In this document: positions 10,506 to 22,518 of the stretch, in pieces
How the letters are laid out: every line of letters begins with the position of its first letter
Numbering within the stretch: the first letter of the stretch is position 1
From: Phaseolus vulgaris
Lineage: Eukaryota; Streptophyta; Magnoliopsida; Fabales; Fabaceae
Direction: 5' to 3'
DNA: 64,000 bases
Assembly (NCBI RefSeq): GCF_000499845.2
Contig: NC_023751.2
Span: 37,623,309 to 37,687,308, forward strand
The notes under the pieces: generated by a model
What the model saw: the letters and a program-made list of their open reading frames with translations, nothing else
Database searches by the model: none
What the model was told of the DNA's origin: nothing
Made by a program: the position numbers and the translations under genes

Positions 10506-13500
10506 ATGGCAAATCAAGAAGAAAAAGCGAAGGATGTATCCAGAGTGTCGGGCTCCTCGTCATCATGGTCGAGGTTCTCGGTGTCCACTTTGAAATTGGC
10601 GGTGGAAATATTTGATGGCACTGGACATTTTGGCATGTGGCAAGGAGAGGTCTTGGACTCTCTTTTTTAGCAGGGTCTTGATATTGCTATTGAAGGAGAG
10701 AAACCAGAAGAGGTAAAGGAGAAAGACTAGAGCATCATCAACCGGTTAGCATGCGGAACTATTTGATCCTGCCTGTCCAGAGAGCAGAAGTATGCTGTAA
10801 AAAACGAGACTTCTGCACACAAACTGTGGAAGGCATTGGAGGACAAGTTTCTGAAGAAGAGTGGTCAGAACAAGCTCCTGATGAAGAAAAGGTTGTTCCG
10901 ATTTGACTACCAGCAAGGTACTACTATGAATGCACACATCACTATGTTTAATCAGTTAGTAACAAACCTGTTGAATTTAGATGTGAAGTTTGAGGATGAG
11001 GATTTGGCTTTGATGTTGTTATCATCTCTTCCTGATGAATTTGAACATTTGGAGACTACGCTCCTTCACGGGAAGGAGAATGTGTCGTTAGATGTTGTTT
11101 GTTCTGCTTTATATAGTCATGAATTGAGAAAGCAGGATAAGATGAAAACCAAATCAACGACATCAGAAGAAGCATTGGTGGCAAGAGGTCGTCAACAAAG
11201 CCAGACAAAGGGGAGAAGAGGGAGGTCTAAGTCTAAAGGTCGAGTCGTTGCCAAATATGAGTGTGTTTTCCATCATGAGAAAGGACACTGGAAGAAAGAC
11301 TGTCCAAAACTGCAAAAGAAAGGGAAGGCTCCGCAAGATGCAAATGTTGCAGAATGCAAAAGTGATGTGGAATCAGATATCTCTTTAATTGTCTCGCTTT
11401 CAGCATCATCGTATCCAGATGAGTGGATATTGGATTCAGGTTGTACCTATCATATGTGTCCCATTCGGGAATGGTTCTTTGAATTTCAAGAACTTGATGG
11501 CGGTGTTGTTTACATGGGTAATGATAATCCTGGGATATGTTCAATCAAGCTGCGAAATCATGATGGATCCACCAGAATTTTCCGGGATGTACGGTACGTG
11601 CCAAAGTTGAAGAAGAATCTCATCTCATTGGGGGCTTTAGAATCTAAAGGCCTAGTTGTTTTTTTTTTATCAGCAATAACAAATATATATATAAAAGAAC
11701 GAACCATTTCAGGGGTGGAACAACCCGTATACAAGGAAAAACATAATCTAATCAACTATCAGACCCTCCAAACCCATCTAGCAAAAGCACCAACCACTCT
11801 AAAAACCTAAATAACATTAAATAACCAAACACATACATTCCAAAGGTTCCAAACACCAGTTGGAAAAGGAGATCGAATTAGTGCTAGATTTTGCATAAAT
11901 CCAAGACCAAACCTTTGCTTGCATCAAAGTACAGACTTTAGACATGTCAACCACTCCCCTATTAAAAATAATAGAGTTTCTGTGAATCCAGATTTCCCCC
12001 ACGACCCCAACCCAAATAGTATTCCACACTTCATTAATCGAAGCAGAGGATGTGTTCATCCTGAATTGGGCAAAATTTGACATAGGGTCATTGTGAGATA
12101 CGAATGACACTCCCAGCCACTTATAACAGAAACACCATACTCGTCAAGCAAAAGTGTAGTCGAAAAACAGGTAGGACTCTTCCTCCTTTCTACACAAACA
12201 TCACAATGAACTTTCAACCAACACCCCTCTTCTATACAAATTAACCCTAGTAGCGATCTTATTTTGCATCACCCTTCAAGTTGTAAATAAAGCTGAAGGT
12301 ACCACTTTACAACTCCATAACTTACTAAAAACCGGAGAAGGATCTGCCTCACAATCCCTCCTAACCAAAGAATAAGCAGAGTTAACTGAAAACCTCTGAT
12401 CACCCCCTCCCTTCCACACCCATTTGTCTACCTCCCCCAAAACCAGTCTCGCCTCAAGTAAAGCCTGACTCAATTGATCCACCATAGACTTCTCCCAATT
12501 GAAAAAAGGTCTGGGCCAGGCTAAATTCCACACCCAAACTCCTTCGGACCGAGACCCGAGCTCAGCCACCCTAGCATTTTTGGCCGAACAAATAGAAAAC
12601 AATATCGGGAATACTCTCTTCAGCGCACCACAACTGAGCCACCTGTCCTCCCAAAAAGAAATATCCTTTCCATCTCCAACTTTCCACTTGAACCCATCGA
12701 TGTGAGATGAAATTCTTAAAGCAACTTCAGGAGCACTGGTGATGTTGAAAGGTGTGAGGAAGAACAATTTGTATTACTATCAAGGTAGTATAGTGGTGGG
12801 GATAGTAGCGACATCAATTTCTAGCACTAAGAAGGATGACAAGGCAACGAAGTTGTGGCATATGAGGTTGGGACATGCTGGAGAGAAATCCTTGTAAATT
12901 CTTACCAAGCAGGGATTGTTGAAAGGTACGAAGGCTTGCAAACTTGAATTTTGTGAGCATTGTGTTCTGGGAAAGGCACTGCAATTCACAATACCAAGGC
13001 TATTATGGATTATGTGCATTCAGATGTGTGGGGACCTGCCAAGACTCCGTCAATCAGAGGTAGGCATTATTTTGTCTCTTTTGTGGATGATTTTTCTAGG
13101 AGAGTTTCGGTGTTTACTATGAAGAACAAAAATGGTGTGCTTGAAATTTTCCTTAAGTGAAAAGCTCAAGTTGAAAACCAAACAGGAAGGAAGATTAAGG
13201 TTCTCCGAACAGACAATGGAGGAGAATACAAGAGTGATCCGTTCTTGAAGGTATGCCAATATTGTGGCATAGTTCGGCACTTCACTGTTAGAAAAACACC
13301 ACAGCAGAATGGGGTGTCGGAGCGTATGAACAAGACACTTGTGGAGAAAGTTCATTGTATGTTGTCTAATGCTGAATTAGGCTGAGAGTTTTGGGCTGAG
13401 GCTGTGACATACGCTCAACATCTCGTCAATCGTTTGCCATCGTCTACTATAGATGGCAAAACCCCGTTAGAGGTATGGTCTGGAGAACCTACAACTGATT

Positions 13501-14422
13501 ATGATTTTTTGCATGTTTTTGGTTCTATTGCATATTATCATGTGATTGAATCAAAGTTGGATCCACGGGCAAAGAAGGCTCTTTTCATGGACTTTAGTCC
13601 TGCAGTGAAGGGATACCGTTTGTGGTGTCTAGAGGCAAAGAAGACGATTATCAACAAGGATGTTACCTTTGATGAATCTGCCATGTTAAAGAAGGTAAAT
13701 CCAGAAGGAGCTGATAGTACTCCGCAATAGGTGGAGTGTGCCCGGAAGCAGGTGGAGTTTGAGCAGACAGTGGTGATCCCAACACGAAATACCACAAGTG
13801 ACTCTCCTATGGCAGAAGAAGAGTCAGATGAGGAAGAGGTTCCTACCCAAGAATCTCAACAGCAATCAGCGCCAATTGCAGTTAGAAGACAGAGACGAGA
13901 TATTCAGAAGCCTGCTCGTTCCATGGATATGGTTGCCTATGCACTTCCAGTTGTTGATGACATTCCATACACTTACCCAGAAGTCATTCTGAGTTCAGAG
14001 AGTGGTAATTGGGCAGGTGTGATAGAAGAGGAGATGTAGTCTTTGAAGAAGAACAAGACGTGGAAGTTGGCACAATTACCAAAAGGTAAGAAGGCAATTG
14101 GGTGCAAATGGGTATTTACAAAGAAAGAATGATTTCCTAATAAAGAAGATGTTCACTACAAGGCAAGGTTGGTTGCTAAAGGCTTTGCTCAGAGGGAGGG
14201 AATTGATTATAATGAGGCATTTTCTCCAGTTGTTAAACATTCCTCCATTCGAATTTTGTTGGCCTTGGTAGCACAGTTGAATTTAGAGCTAGCTCAACTT
14301 GATGTAAAGATCGTGTTCCTACACAATGATTTGAAAGAGGAAATCTATATGACTCAACCAGAAGGATACAAGGTTGCTGGTAAAGAAGATTGGGTTTGTA
14401 AACTTAGCAAATCGTTGTACGG
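10506..14422 (+). pseudogene. Ty1/copia gag-pol, decayed and truncated
   Basis: The frame starts at ATG 10506 (MANQEEKAKD) with stops from 10668 on. In order it shows: gag (10836-11280); a damaged zinc knuckle (C-x3-HHEKGH-x4-C, second cysteine missing); protease around 11430 (WILDSGCTYHMC); an interruption by a LINE at 11659-12706; GAG-pre-integrase (LWHMRLGH near 12850); integrase (DVWGPA, TDNGGEY, QNGVSERMN, about 13020-13330); and the N-terminal half of reverse transcriptase (ARLVAKGFAQREGIDYNEAFSP, about 14160-14420). The sequence stops inside the RT domain at KLSKSLYG. The catalytic YVDD, RNase H and 3' LTR are missing. At least six stops make it non-functional. Confidence 0.88.
11659..12706 (-). 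mobile_element. 5'-truncated LINE inserted in the + copia
   Basis: On + it opens with a T-run and 'atcagcaataac' at 11659-11680, the reversed LINE tail. Coding remnants on - are at 11817-12110 (GVVGEIWIHRNSIIFNRGVV) and 12276-12700 (WKVGDGKDISFWEDRWL, SVNSAYSLV), both typical of the ORF2 C-terminal region. It splits the copia protease/pre-integrase frame: the host frame reads SLGALESKGLVV before and ILKATSGALVMLKG after. I found no clear target-site duplication, so the insertion may have come with a small deletion. Confidence 0.82.
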
Positions 14423-17400
14423 ACATATTGAAGAGCACCCACTGTGGATCTGAATAAAGAGGGATCAGAAAAGGTTGCAGAAGCATTTTGTGGAAGCTTT
14501 AAGTTGGTAATCATAGGTGTAGGTTGTGGATGGGACTCAAGCATTTGCGTTCGTTGAAGAAGACTTTGAACATAGTGACGCTGTGATAAGTGCAAAGATC
14601 CATCTTGGAGAGTGGAGACATCAATACCAAGGAAGTGATGTAGAGGGCCCAAGTCCTTTAGAGCAAAAACAAAACTAAGAGTGGAAATAAGAGAAATAAT
14701 ATCAGTAGGTACAGATCCAGTAATAATTATATCATCTACATAGATGAGAACAAACAAAGAAGAAGAATGAGTAAACCTAACAAACAATGATGGATCACTA
14801 GTAGTGGAATTAAAGCCAAGACTTTGAAGAGTGATACTTAGCTTTGTATACCATGAACGAGGTGCTTGTTTGAGACCGTAAATAGCTTTGTTAAGCTTAC
14901 ACACTAGCTGTGAATTGTTAGAGATAAAACATGGTGGTTGTTGCATGTAGACATCCTCATACAGATCACCATTTAAAAAGGCATTGTTGATGTCGATTTG
15001 ATGAATGTTCCAATGAGCAGACACAGCATGAGCAAGCACCACTCTGATATTAGTATGTTTGATTACAGGACTGAAAGTCTCTGAATAATCAAGACCTTCA
15101 GTTTGACTATATCCCTTGGCCACAAGACGTGCTTTGTGTCGCTGAAACGTGCCATTTGCATTATACTTATTCGTGAAGATCCATTTACAGCCAAGCTCCT
15201 GATGGTAGAGGAGTCAAAGTCCAGGTTCTATTGGCAATCAGAGCACGGTATTCATCTTGCATGACTTGATTCCATTGAGGAGATTGGAGTGCAGCTTTGA
15301 AATTGACAGGTTCAGAAGGCACAGATACAAGAGATGCAGTATATATTTTGGGCTTGGAAATACCAGACTTAGCCCGAGTAGTCATAGAATGAACATTTTG
15401 GTTAGATAAAAGGAACCAAACACTCATTAGTGGTGACAGCAGGTGACAATGTGTGATTGTGTAAAGGTGTTGTGGGCAGAGTAATGGAATCAGAAATAGG
15501 GATGGAAGAGGGAGAGGAAGAGATCACAATTAAAACAGGAGGAGTAATTTGAGACACAGGGGCAACATCAGTGTTAGGTAAAAAACCATATTTTGAAATA
15601 GAATATGGAAAAATATCTTCATAAAAAACTACATGCCTTGAGATATATATTCTACCATCAGGTGAACGACAGATGTAGCCTTTATTACATTGACTATAGC
15701 CAAGAAATAAACAACAAGTAGACCTGAAATTTAATTTGTTAAGATTGTAGGGACGAAGGAGAGGATAACAGGCACAACCAAAACTTTTAAAAATAGTATA
15801 ATTAGGTTTCTTGTGAAAAAGAAGTTCATGAGGAGTCTTACCCTGTATGACAGAAGATGGAAGAACATTGATAATCTGACTAGCAATGAGAAAAGCTTCA
15901 CCCAAAAAATTTATAGGAAGAGAAGCTGCGGAGAGCATAGATAGGCCCATGTCAACTATATGACTATGCTTCCTTTCAATAGCACCATTTTGCTCGTGTG
16001 TATGTGGACAAGTGAAGCGGTGTTGTATACCAGATTCATTAATAAAAGATTTAAAACAATGAAATTCTTTCGCATTATCAGTCTAAATAGTTTTAATTGT
16101 AAGACCAGTTTGATTTTCAGCCAATAATTTGAAGGTTTTGAAGGCAACAAGCGTTTGTGATTTAGAGTGTAACAAATACAACCAAGTGAATTTGGAATAA
16201 GCATCTAAAAACGAAATATAATATTTTTCACCACTTGTAGCATGCATAGAAGCAGGACCCCATATATCAATGTATATCAATTGTAAAGGAAGAGTATAAA
16301 CAGTTGTAGAAGAGGAAAAAGGAAGTTTATGAGCTTTCCCTTGAACACACGCATCACAGAAACCAGATTTAGAAGTACAAGCAATATTACATTGATTTAA
16401 AATGTTTTTGACTACATTAAAATTGCAATGACCAAGTCTGTTGTGCCACAACTGCAGAGCAGGTTTTTCAGATTTAAAGGATGTGTAATTAGCAGAGTAA
16501 GCAGTGGATCTTAGAGCAGGAAAAACGTATAGACCATCTTTAATGATTCCTTGAAACAGAATTTGCTTGGTTACCTGATGTTTAACATAACAGGAATCAG
16601 AGTAGAACTCAAAGAAAACATTATTATCTTTGGCAAATTTGGAAACGCTTAACAAATTTTTATTGAGAGTAGGAACATGTAAAAGGTTTTGTAAAGAAAG
16701 AACAGTGTTAGTAACAGGAGAAACACAAGATGCAGAACCAATATGAGAGATAGACATACCTGCACCATTACCAAGTTTAACATTTGCAGAGCCTTGATAT
16801 TCTTGATTATCAGTAAACAGAGTTGAGTCGTGTGTCATATGGTGAGAAGCCCCACTGTCCGGATACCATAGCGGATCTTCGATAATGGAAGGTGTGCCAA
16901 GAATCGATGGTTCACCATCATCAAGAGATAGAGAAGAAAACGGGGATGTGTTGGCAGTGACCTTGGAAGAAGATGATTTACCAGTCCAATGCCAACATTG
17001 AAACGCATGATGACCAATTTTTGAACACAATTGACAGCGAACCCGATTAGGTTTGCAGGATCCAGAAGGAGAGGGGGTCCAAGAATCACGGTGAAAAGAG
17101 CGAGGTCCATTAGATCGAGAATACCCGCTTGAGGGTTTATGCGGAAAACGACCACCACGGGAGTATTGATTGAACGATGGACGAAAGGATGGGATTTGAT
17201 GATACTGAGAATGAACAAAAGTAGCATTAGCTTGAAAAGAAGAGTGAGCAAGCTTATACCTCTGAAATCGTTCTTCTTGAGCAAGTAAAAGGGATTCAAT
17301 CTCATTGATTGAGTAAGGATCTGTGTGTGACGTAACAGCAACAATAAATGCATTGTATTCTTCTGGTAACCCTTCAAGAATACTTTCAATATGATCTTCA

Positions 17401-17940
17401 GTAGTAATTGGGGAGCCGATTGCAGCAAGCATGTTGACAGCCTTTTTAATGTCATGAAGGTAAACAGAAATTGTTTTGTCATTCTTGGGAGTCTTGAGCA
17501 GCAACTTCATCTTCTGAATTTGAGCACGCGTATGAGAGGCAAACTGTTCTTGAAGACATTTCCAAATTTGCGCCGAAGAATCCAAGCCCACGACTTTTGT
17601 AAGAATCGGTGTAGTCATTGAAGCAAGAAGCCAGGCGATGATAAGCTGATCTTGTTGTTGATATTGAAGAACTTCCTCTGATGGTGAAGAGGGAGAAGAT
17701 GAAGGGGACGAAGAAGGAACCTGATTTCCTTCAAGAAACTTCAAGAGTTTGAGACCACGTATAGTGGCAAGAACTTGATGACGCCAGAGAACAAAATTGT
17801 CTTCATCAAGTTTGAGGTTTATGGGAGTGGTGAATTGCTGAACAGAGGCCATCGGAGAAGAAGATGAAAGGAAAACAGAAGAGGAAGAAGAGGCAGTTGG
17901 GGATGAAGACATGTGTAAAAAAAAAAGGCTCATGATACCA
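14423..17940 (-). pseudogene. Second Ty1/copia gag-pol, opposite strand, truncated in RT
   Basis: Read on -, gag most plausibly starts at the ATG at 17912 (MSSSPTASSSS); the upstream in-frame ATG at 17933 lies inside the primer-binding site. One 600-aa frame (17933-16083) carries gag, a CCHC knuckle (CQLCSKIGHHAFQC), protease (WYPDSGASHHM), GAG-pre-integrase (LWHNRLGHCN) and the start of integrase (YYISFLDAYSKF). After a stop, integrase continues to 15402 (HEQNGAIERKHS, LNKLNFRSTCCLFLGYS). RT follows at 15123-14423 with [22 protein letters not shown] and the catalytic [11 protein letters not shown]. It ends at GALQYV; the rest of RT, RNase H and the far LTR are gone. It has few stops and is better preserved than its + strand neighbour. 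Confidence 0.9.
17927..17940 (-). promoter_or_regulatory. Primer-binding site of the - strand copia
   Basis: On - it reads 'tggtatcatgagcc', a variant of the initiator-Met tRNA binding site. It abuts the LTR end 'ttaaca' and precedes gag. Confidence 0.8.
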
Positions 17941-18178
17941 TGTTAATAGGAGAGAGAATGAGTGGAGGCATAGAGAAATAAAAGAGTAAAATATTCATAT
18001 ATTCACTTCAATGTAAACTGATACAGAGTTATGAAATATATAGGCAAAGATACACTTGGAGACTAACTGAACCTAACTTAAGTAATCTGCTTAACTTAGC
18101 TTGGAGCAAGTGCCATATTGGCAGTATCTCTTGCAGTCTGCAAAGCTGGTGCCAGCGTTCTGAAAATTCCTCTTTACA
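17941..18178 (-). repeat. LTR of the - strand copia
   Basis: On + it begins 'tgttaataggagagag' next to the primer-binding site. The outer end is uncertain; I place it at '...cctctttaca' (18178), giving TG/CA ends and about 238 bp. No second LTR is available for comparison because the far half of the element is missing. Confidence 0.5.
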
Positions 18179-18212
18179 AGGTAATTATTCGTGAACTGTG
18201 GCATTTGATTAG

Positions 18213-18860
18213 CTTGGAGGGTGATTGAAAACAAGGTAGCCTCCAAGGTAAATCTGGTGAGACGAGGGATACAGATTGAGTGTAATCTTTGCAGCTTATG
18301 CAGGTTATCAGAGAAGTCAACAAATCATTTATTCTTTGATTACAGGGTAGCTTGTCAAATTTGGAACCTATGTTATGACTGGTTAGGAATTAATTCGGTT
18401 GATCTTATCATTCCCGGGTTACATTTTGAACACTTCAAAATTTTGGATGCACCTCATTCAGTTAATCTTACTATGGGTAATATCTGGATAGCTTTGGTCA
18501 GTGAGATTTGGAGACACAAGAATAATTGTTTGTTTAAAGGAGGAGTGGTTGATCGTACTGAAGTATTTTCTCTGGCACAGGTCAAGGTTTGGTCTTGGAT
18601 AAACTCAAAGATACCGTCAGTGAGTTTCTCATTCTCTGAATAGTGTCTTGAACCTTTGGTATGTATGTACTCGATTTAATACTGGTGTGTTATTTGTTTT
18701 TTTCTTCAGTTATAGCTATTAGTATTGGAAAGGAAGTAGATGATTAATATGTGAATTTTAGATACGATGGTGGAAATGAACTTTTATCTTTTGTTATATG
18801 TACAAGGGTTGGATCACCCCTTAAGTGAACCGATTTAATTTAATAGTTTATTGTCGATAA
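18213..18860 (+). mobile_element. Short 5'-truncated LINE
   Basis: It starts at 'cttggagggtgattg' and carries the zinc-binding region as an open frame (18221-18643; [34 protein letters not shown]). It ends 'tttattgtcgat' plus an A-run. It is nearly identical along its length to the reverse complement of 4293-4960. A short repeat 'ttgatta' is present just before (18205-18211) and just after (18873-18879), a possible but weak 7-bp target duplication. It landed directly beside the copia LTR. Confidence 0.85.
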
Positions 18861-18879
18861 AAAAAATAAAAATTGATTA

Positions 18880-19147
18880 TATATCTTTGATGTAACTGGT
18901 CCTTCAGATCCGTTGTGTAACTGAAGCTGTCCTGAAAGTTTGTATAAATACGTGATATGTCTAAAGACAATAAAAATATTTGCTACTTTGATGTTTTCTT
19001 TACAATCCACCTAAATTTTATGAAACCCGGTCTTAAAGATTAACAAGATAGCTAGGTTTTATTTTACCATCACATTGTGTACAACTGTTCTCTTACAAAG
19101 ATAGAATGTTTATTTGAATGTGGTTTTCTGTTGTTTTCATATTTTAT
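18880..19147. other. No recognisable feature
   Basis: Between a LINE tail and the next LINE tail; no coding or repeat signal seen. Confidence 0.4.
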
Positions 19148-19220
19148 TTTTTTTATCAGCAATGAATAAAATTAATAAAATGAGATACTTTAGGGATATC
19201 CCAACCCGTATACAAAACAC
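19148..19220 (-). mobile_element. LINE 3' tail, reversed
   Basis: 'ttttttttatcagcaatga' then 'gatactttagggatatccca' and 'acccgtatac' is the reverse complement of the LINE terminal signature seen on + at 20325-20402. It faces that tail across the enolase fragment. No LINE coding frame was recognised between the two. Confidence 0.65.
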
Positions 19221-19512
19221 ATAGTTACTTCTTCTTATGGCTTATAACTACACGCTTGCAAGAGGAGCTAAGCATGTAGCTAGAGCCACTTGGAACAGCA
19301 TCCCAAGGTTGCACCAACATCACAGAAAGCCTAAAAAATTTACGGTAACTACTTTATCAAATAGCACATTATCTAACCAAACTTCACACCACAAATTTTC
19401 CAGGTCAATCCCTTGCCAGAGCCATCAATTTGTGTTATGGTAAAACTAAGCCTTAAGCTCTTTATCTTGTAGTTTTCATATATCGACATGGCATTCCATT
19501 CTTTTGGTGCAG

Positions 19513-20086
19513 CACATTGCAAATCTTCTTGGTAACAAAAAGTTGGTTTTGCCTGTTCCTGCTTTCAATGTCATTAATGGTGGATCACATGCTGGAAACA
19601 AACTTGCTATGCAGGCATGATTTTAAACACTTTTTTCTGTCTGTGAGAGGTGAAGCAAGACATGTGTTTCTAATATTTATGTAATACTATGAATATGCAG
19701 GAGTTTATGGTTCTTCCTGTGGGAGCCTCCTCTTTCAAGGAACCCGTGAAGAGGGGCGTAGAAGTATATCACAATTTGAAGGTTAGTTTGCATGTTGCAT
19801 CCATTTAGTTTTTCCCACATGTATTTTTAAAATTTTTCCAAATTAGGATATCATTTAATGTAATAGATAACGTTTTAAAGTTCTCATTGCTTCTTAGGCC
19901 TGGTGCTTATCTATGAATGCTTTCATGCTGTGATGGCTTGTCAACTTGATTGTAGATATGTACTACTGTGTCTTAGTTATTAACGAAAGGCTATGCTCAT
20001 TTTATTTCAGTTTGTGATTAAGAAGAAAAGTGGCCAAGATGCAGTAAAAATGTTGGTGACGAAGGTGGCTTTGCTCCTAACATTCA
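19513..20086 (+). pseudogene. Enolase gene fragment, three exons with introns
   Basis: Exon A 19513-19614 reads [20 protein letters not shown] then GNKLAMQ; exon B 19701-19781 reads [20 protein letters not shown]; exon C 20011-20086 begins VIKKKSGQDAV. These are unmistakable stretches of glycolytic enolase (2-phosphoglycerate to phosphoenolpyruvate). Acceptors are 'tgcag', 'tgcag' and 'ttcag'. Donors are 'gcatga' (GC instead of GT), 'gttagt' and 'gtcaat'. Exon C has two extra A after QDAV, which shift the frame before the expected VGDEGGFAPNIQ segment. Only about 85 of roughly 445 residues are present. Retained introns show it was copied from genomic DNA. Confidence 0.88.
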
Positions 20087-20324
20087 GGTCAATGATGATT
20101 TTTAACTCGTTTCTTTTTATGCAACTCTGGTACTTTGTCACTCATTTGCAACGGATCGTTATCTTGAATAAATTGATTCTTTCCTCGTTATCCATGTGTG
20201 CAAATTTATCCTCTAACCCACATCCGTTTTTCAGTGTGTAGACCTTAGTAGCAAAACAAGTATTTTGCTCTGAAGGTGTTAGTTGGTACTCAAGAGCCAC
20301 AATTCATCTTGTTTAGGAGCACTT

Positions 20325-20402
20325 ATATCTCATGTATACGGGTTGAGACATCTTTGAAGTGTCCCATTTTATATTTATTCATTTTTTGCTGATAAAAAAA
20401 AA
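20325..20402 (+). mobile_element. LINE 3' tail, direct
   Basis: 'catgtatacgggttgagaca' then 'tctttgaagtgtccc' and 'attttttgctgat' plus A-run. It has the same signature as at 2305-2362 and, inverted, 19148-19220. It closes the segment holding the enolase fragment. Confidence 0.65.
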
Positions 20403-20618
20403 TAATCAAATTCATATTTTAAAAATTAAGATTTTTTTTACAGCAAGCAATTAAAAATAAATAATTGAGATATTGAATTGAAACTTTTAATAATATATGA
20501 ACTACATTTGATAAATTTCAATACATGGATCAAAGAAGTAATAAAGCCTATTATTTATTATCAAATATAGTTTTCAAATTAGTTACTTTAAAAATAAGAT
20601 TATAAAGATAATTAAATT

Positions 20619-21700
20619 GTCAAGTTGTCAGCCACAGAAAAAGAATAAACGCAATAAGAAAAAGAAATATAAGAATTATACTCCTACTATGATTATTCTA
20701 TTAAGATAATAAAGGATAGATGTTCCTTTCAAATGTAGCATAAACTATCATTTCTATCTTTATAATGATAATATATATAGGATAAACCCTAAATCCTTTA
20801 ATCTACCACTCGGATTGAGAACTTAAAATCACAAGACATGGAAACTCCACGTTTACCTATACGCAAATAATAATAAAAATATTGAAATGTCAAGTTGTCA
20901 ACTACCAGAAAAAGAATAAACGCAATAAGAAGAAAAGAAATATAAGAATTATACCACCACTGTGATTATTCTATTAAGATAATAAAGAATATGATTAAAA
21001 AAAGATAATAAAGGATAGATGCTCCTTTCAAATGTAGCATAAACTGTCATTTCTATCTTTATACTATAATGATAATATAGGATCGATCCTTTTTTTATTG
21101 GATACATATTGTTTTTAATTTATAAAGGAATATGAATTTCTATCTATGATTATATTAATAAAAAATAATATTTGAAGTCCCTTTCGTCATTCAAATTAAA
21201 ACTTAAAACACCACCACTCCATTCAAGATAAGGAAGAGAAAATGAATAATACTTCAGTCTTTTCAAAGATCAGATATTGATTTAGGCTTTGGACAAAACA
21301 ATATTAAAAGTTATGAATAGTGAGATGCTCAAAACCTCATTACTATCAGTCACATATAAATAATTCTATATAATTACACTCTTTCACATTTAAATTTAAA
21401 TTTATAATAAGATATATAACTGACTATCTTTAACGTAAAAAAAATACTAGTAATTAATAATATGGTACCTTCTGATTAAAAAAAATATGATAAATTTTCT
21501 AAATACATCCAAATATGGGACCATAAAAAGATGCTGGATAACATTTTATAGTTCTACGAAATAAAGATGGTCTTCGTGGCTCTTTTATAATGATACACTG
21601 AAAACTCCAATCTTATCTTTTATATCAAATTATAATTTTTAATATTATTATTTTAATATATTTTTTCATATCATTACAAATGTATATATACAAACTATTA
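20619..21700. repeat. Duplicated upstream region of the 22519 gene
   Basis: No gene. A block of about 150-190 bp containing 'aataaacgcaataagaa', 'gattattctattaagat' and 'aaaggatagatgctcctttc' occurs at 20619-20770, again at 20887-21072, and a third time at about 30950-31075 upstream of the 33941 gene. 21255-21470 matches 6200-6440. 21485-21595 matches 33713-33790 ('ctaaatacatcca', 'cttcgtggctctttta'). These align the two gene copies and show local tandem duplication inside the promoter region of the first. Confidence 0.78.
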
Positions 21701-21707
21701 TTGATTC

Positions 21708-22313
21708 GGATATTGATGACTCGTGGGTTTGGAAGGATGGTATGCATACTAATTTTTCGATTAAATCGGCTCTGTCGATTAAATCGGCTCTGTCGATTAA
21801 ATCGGCTTTGCCTGCGGTTCAGATTCTAGCATGGAGGGTGTTGGAAAACAAGATTGTTACTAAAGTCAACTTGGCACGATGAGGGGTGAAGACTGACGTT
21901 TTAGTTTGCTGTTTTTGCAGGTTGAAGGAGGAATCTACACTCTTTGACGGTAGAATTGTCTGGCTCGTTTGGGATCAATGTTCCGCGTGGTTAGGAGTGT
22001 CGTCGGCAGCTTCCATTGATCATTTGGTGTCATAGGAACAAGGTTATTTTTAAAGGAGGTGTGGTGGATCATTATGAAATCTTCACTTTGACTCCAATTG
22101 AAGGCTTGGTCATAAGTAAAATATCTGTTTCTCCTTTTCTGACTGGTGTCTTGCTCCTTTATTTCATATTATATAAGTATGTATAAGGGTTGAACTACCC
22201 CTTGTTGGTTTGGAAGACCTTCATATTATATAGGTATGTATAGGGTTAAACTACCTTAAGTGCCCTTAAGTGGTTCCTGTTATTCAATCCTTCTTGCTGA
22301 TAAAAAAAAATTA
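21708..22313 (+). mobile_element. LINE C-terminal/3' fragment with in-frame 18-bp triplication
   Basis: It opens 'gattcggatattgatgactc', identical in type to 30103 onward in the full-length LINE. It continues through FSIKSAL, VQILAWRVLENKIVTKVNLA and a damaged zinc-binding region, and ends 'ctgataaaaaaaaa'. 'tcgattaaatcggctctg' is repeated three times head to tail (21757-21774, 21775-21792, 21793-21810), adding SIKSAL units in frame. It is inserted in the promoter region of the 22519 gene. No clear target duplication was found. Confidence 0.78.
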
Positions 22314-22364
22314 TTATTTTTCTTTTTAACATATATTCTTTGCCTTCTTTTAGGGCTTGGAATC

Positions 22365-22416
22365 TGTGCGTAGGTTCAGTTTTTGCTTGTGCGTAGGTTC
22401 AGTTTTTGCTATAAAT
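22365..22416 (+). promoter_or_regulatory. Core promoter of the 22519 gene with duplicated 23-bp box
   Basis: A 23-bp unit 'tgtgcgtaggttcagttttt' plus 'gct' is present twice without a gap (22365-22387, 22388-22410) and runs straight into a TATA-like 'tataaat' at 22410-22416. The paralogue at 33941 has one copy of the box (about 33829-33848) before 'ctataaagg'. The position about 100 bp before the ATG suits a plant core promoter. Confidence 0.6.
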
Positions 22417-22518
22417 GAAGATGCAGCAACACCGGATTAGAGTGAGAGCTGAGAAAAGAAGAAAAAAGGATTAGAGTGAGAGCAGACGTTAAAAACAGTG
22501 ATAAACATTTGAGCGACA

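Noticed and set aside
16835..17482. 215-aa minus-strand ORF
   Set aside because: Alternative frame of the copia gag-protease region; hydrophobic composition typical of a shifted frame.
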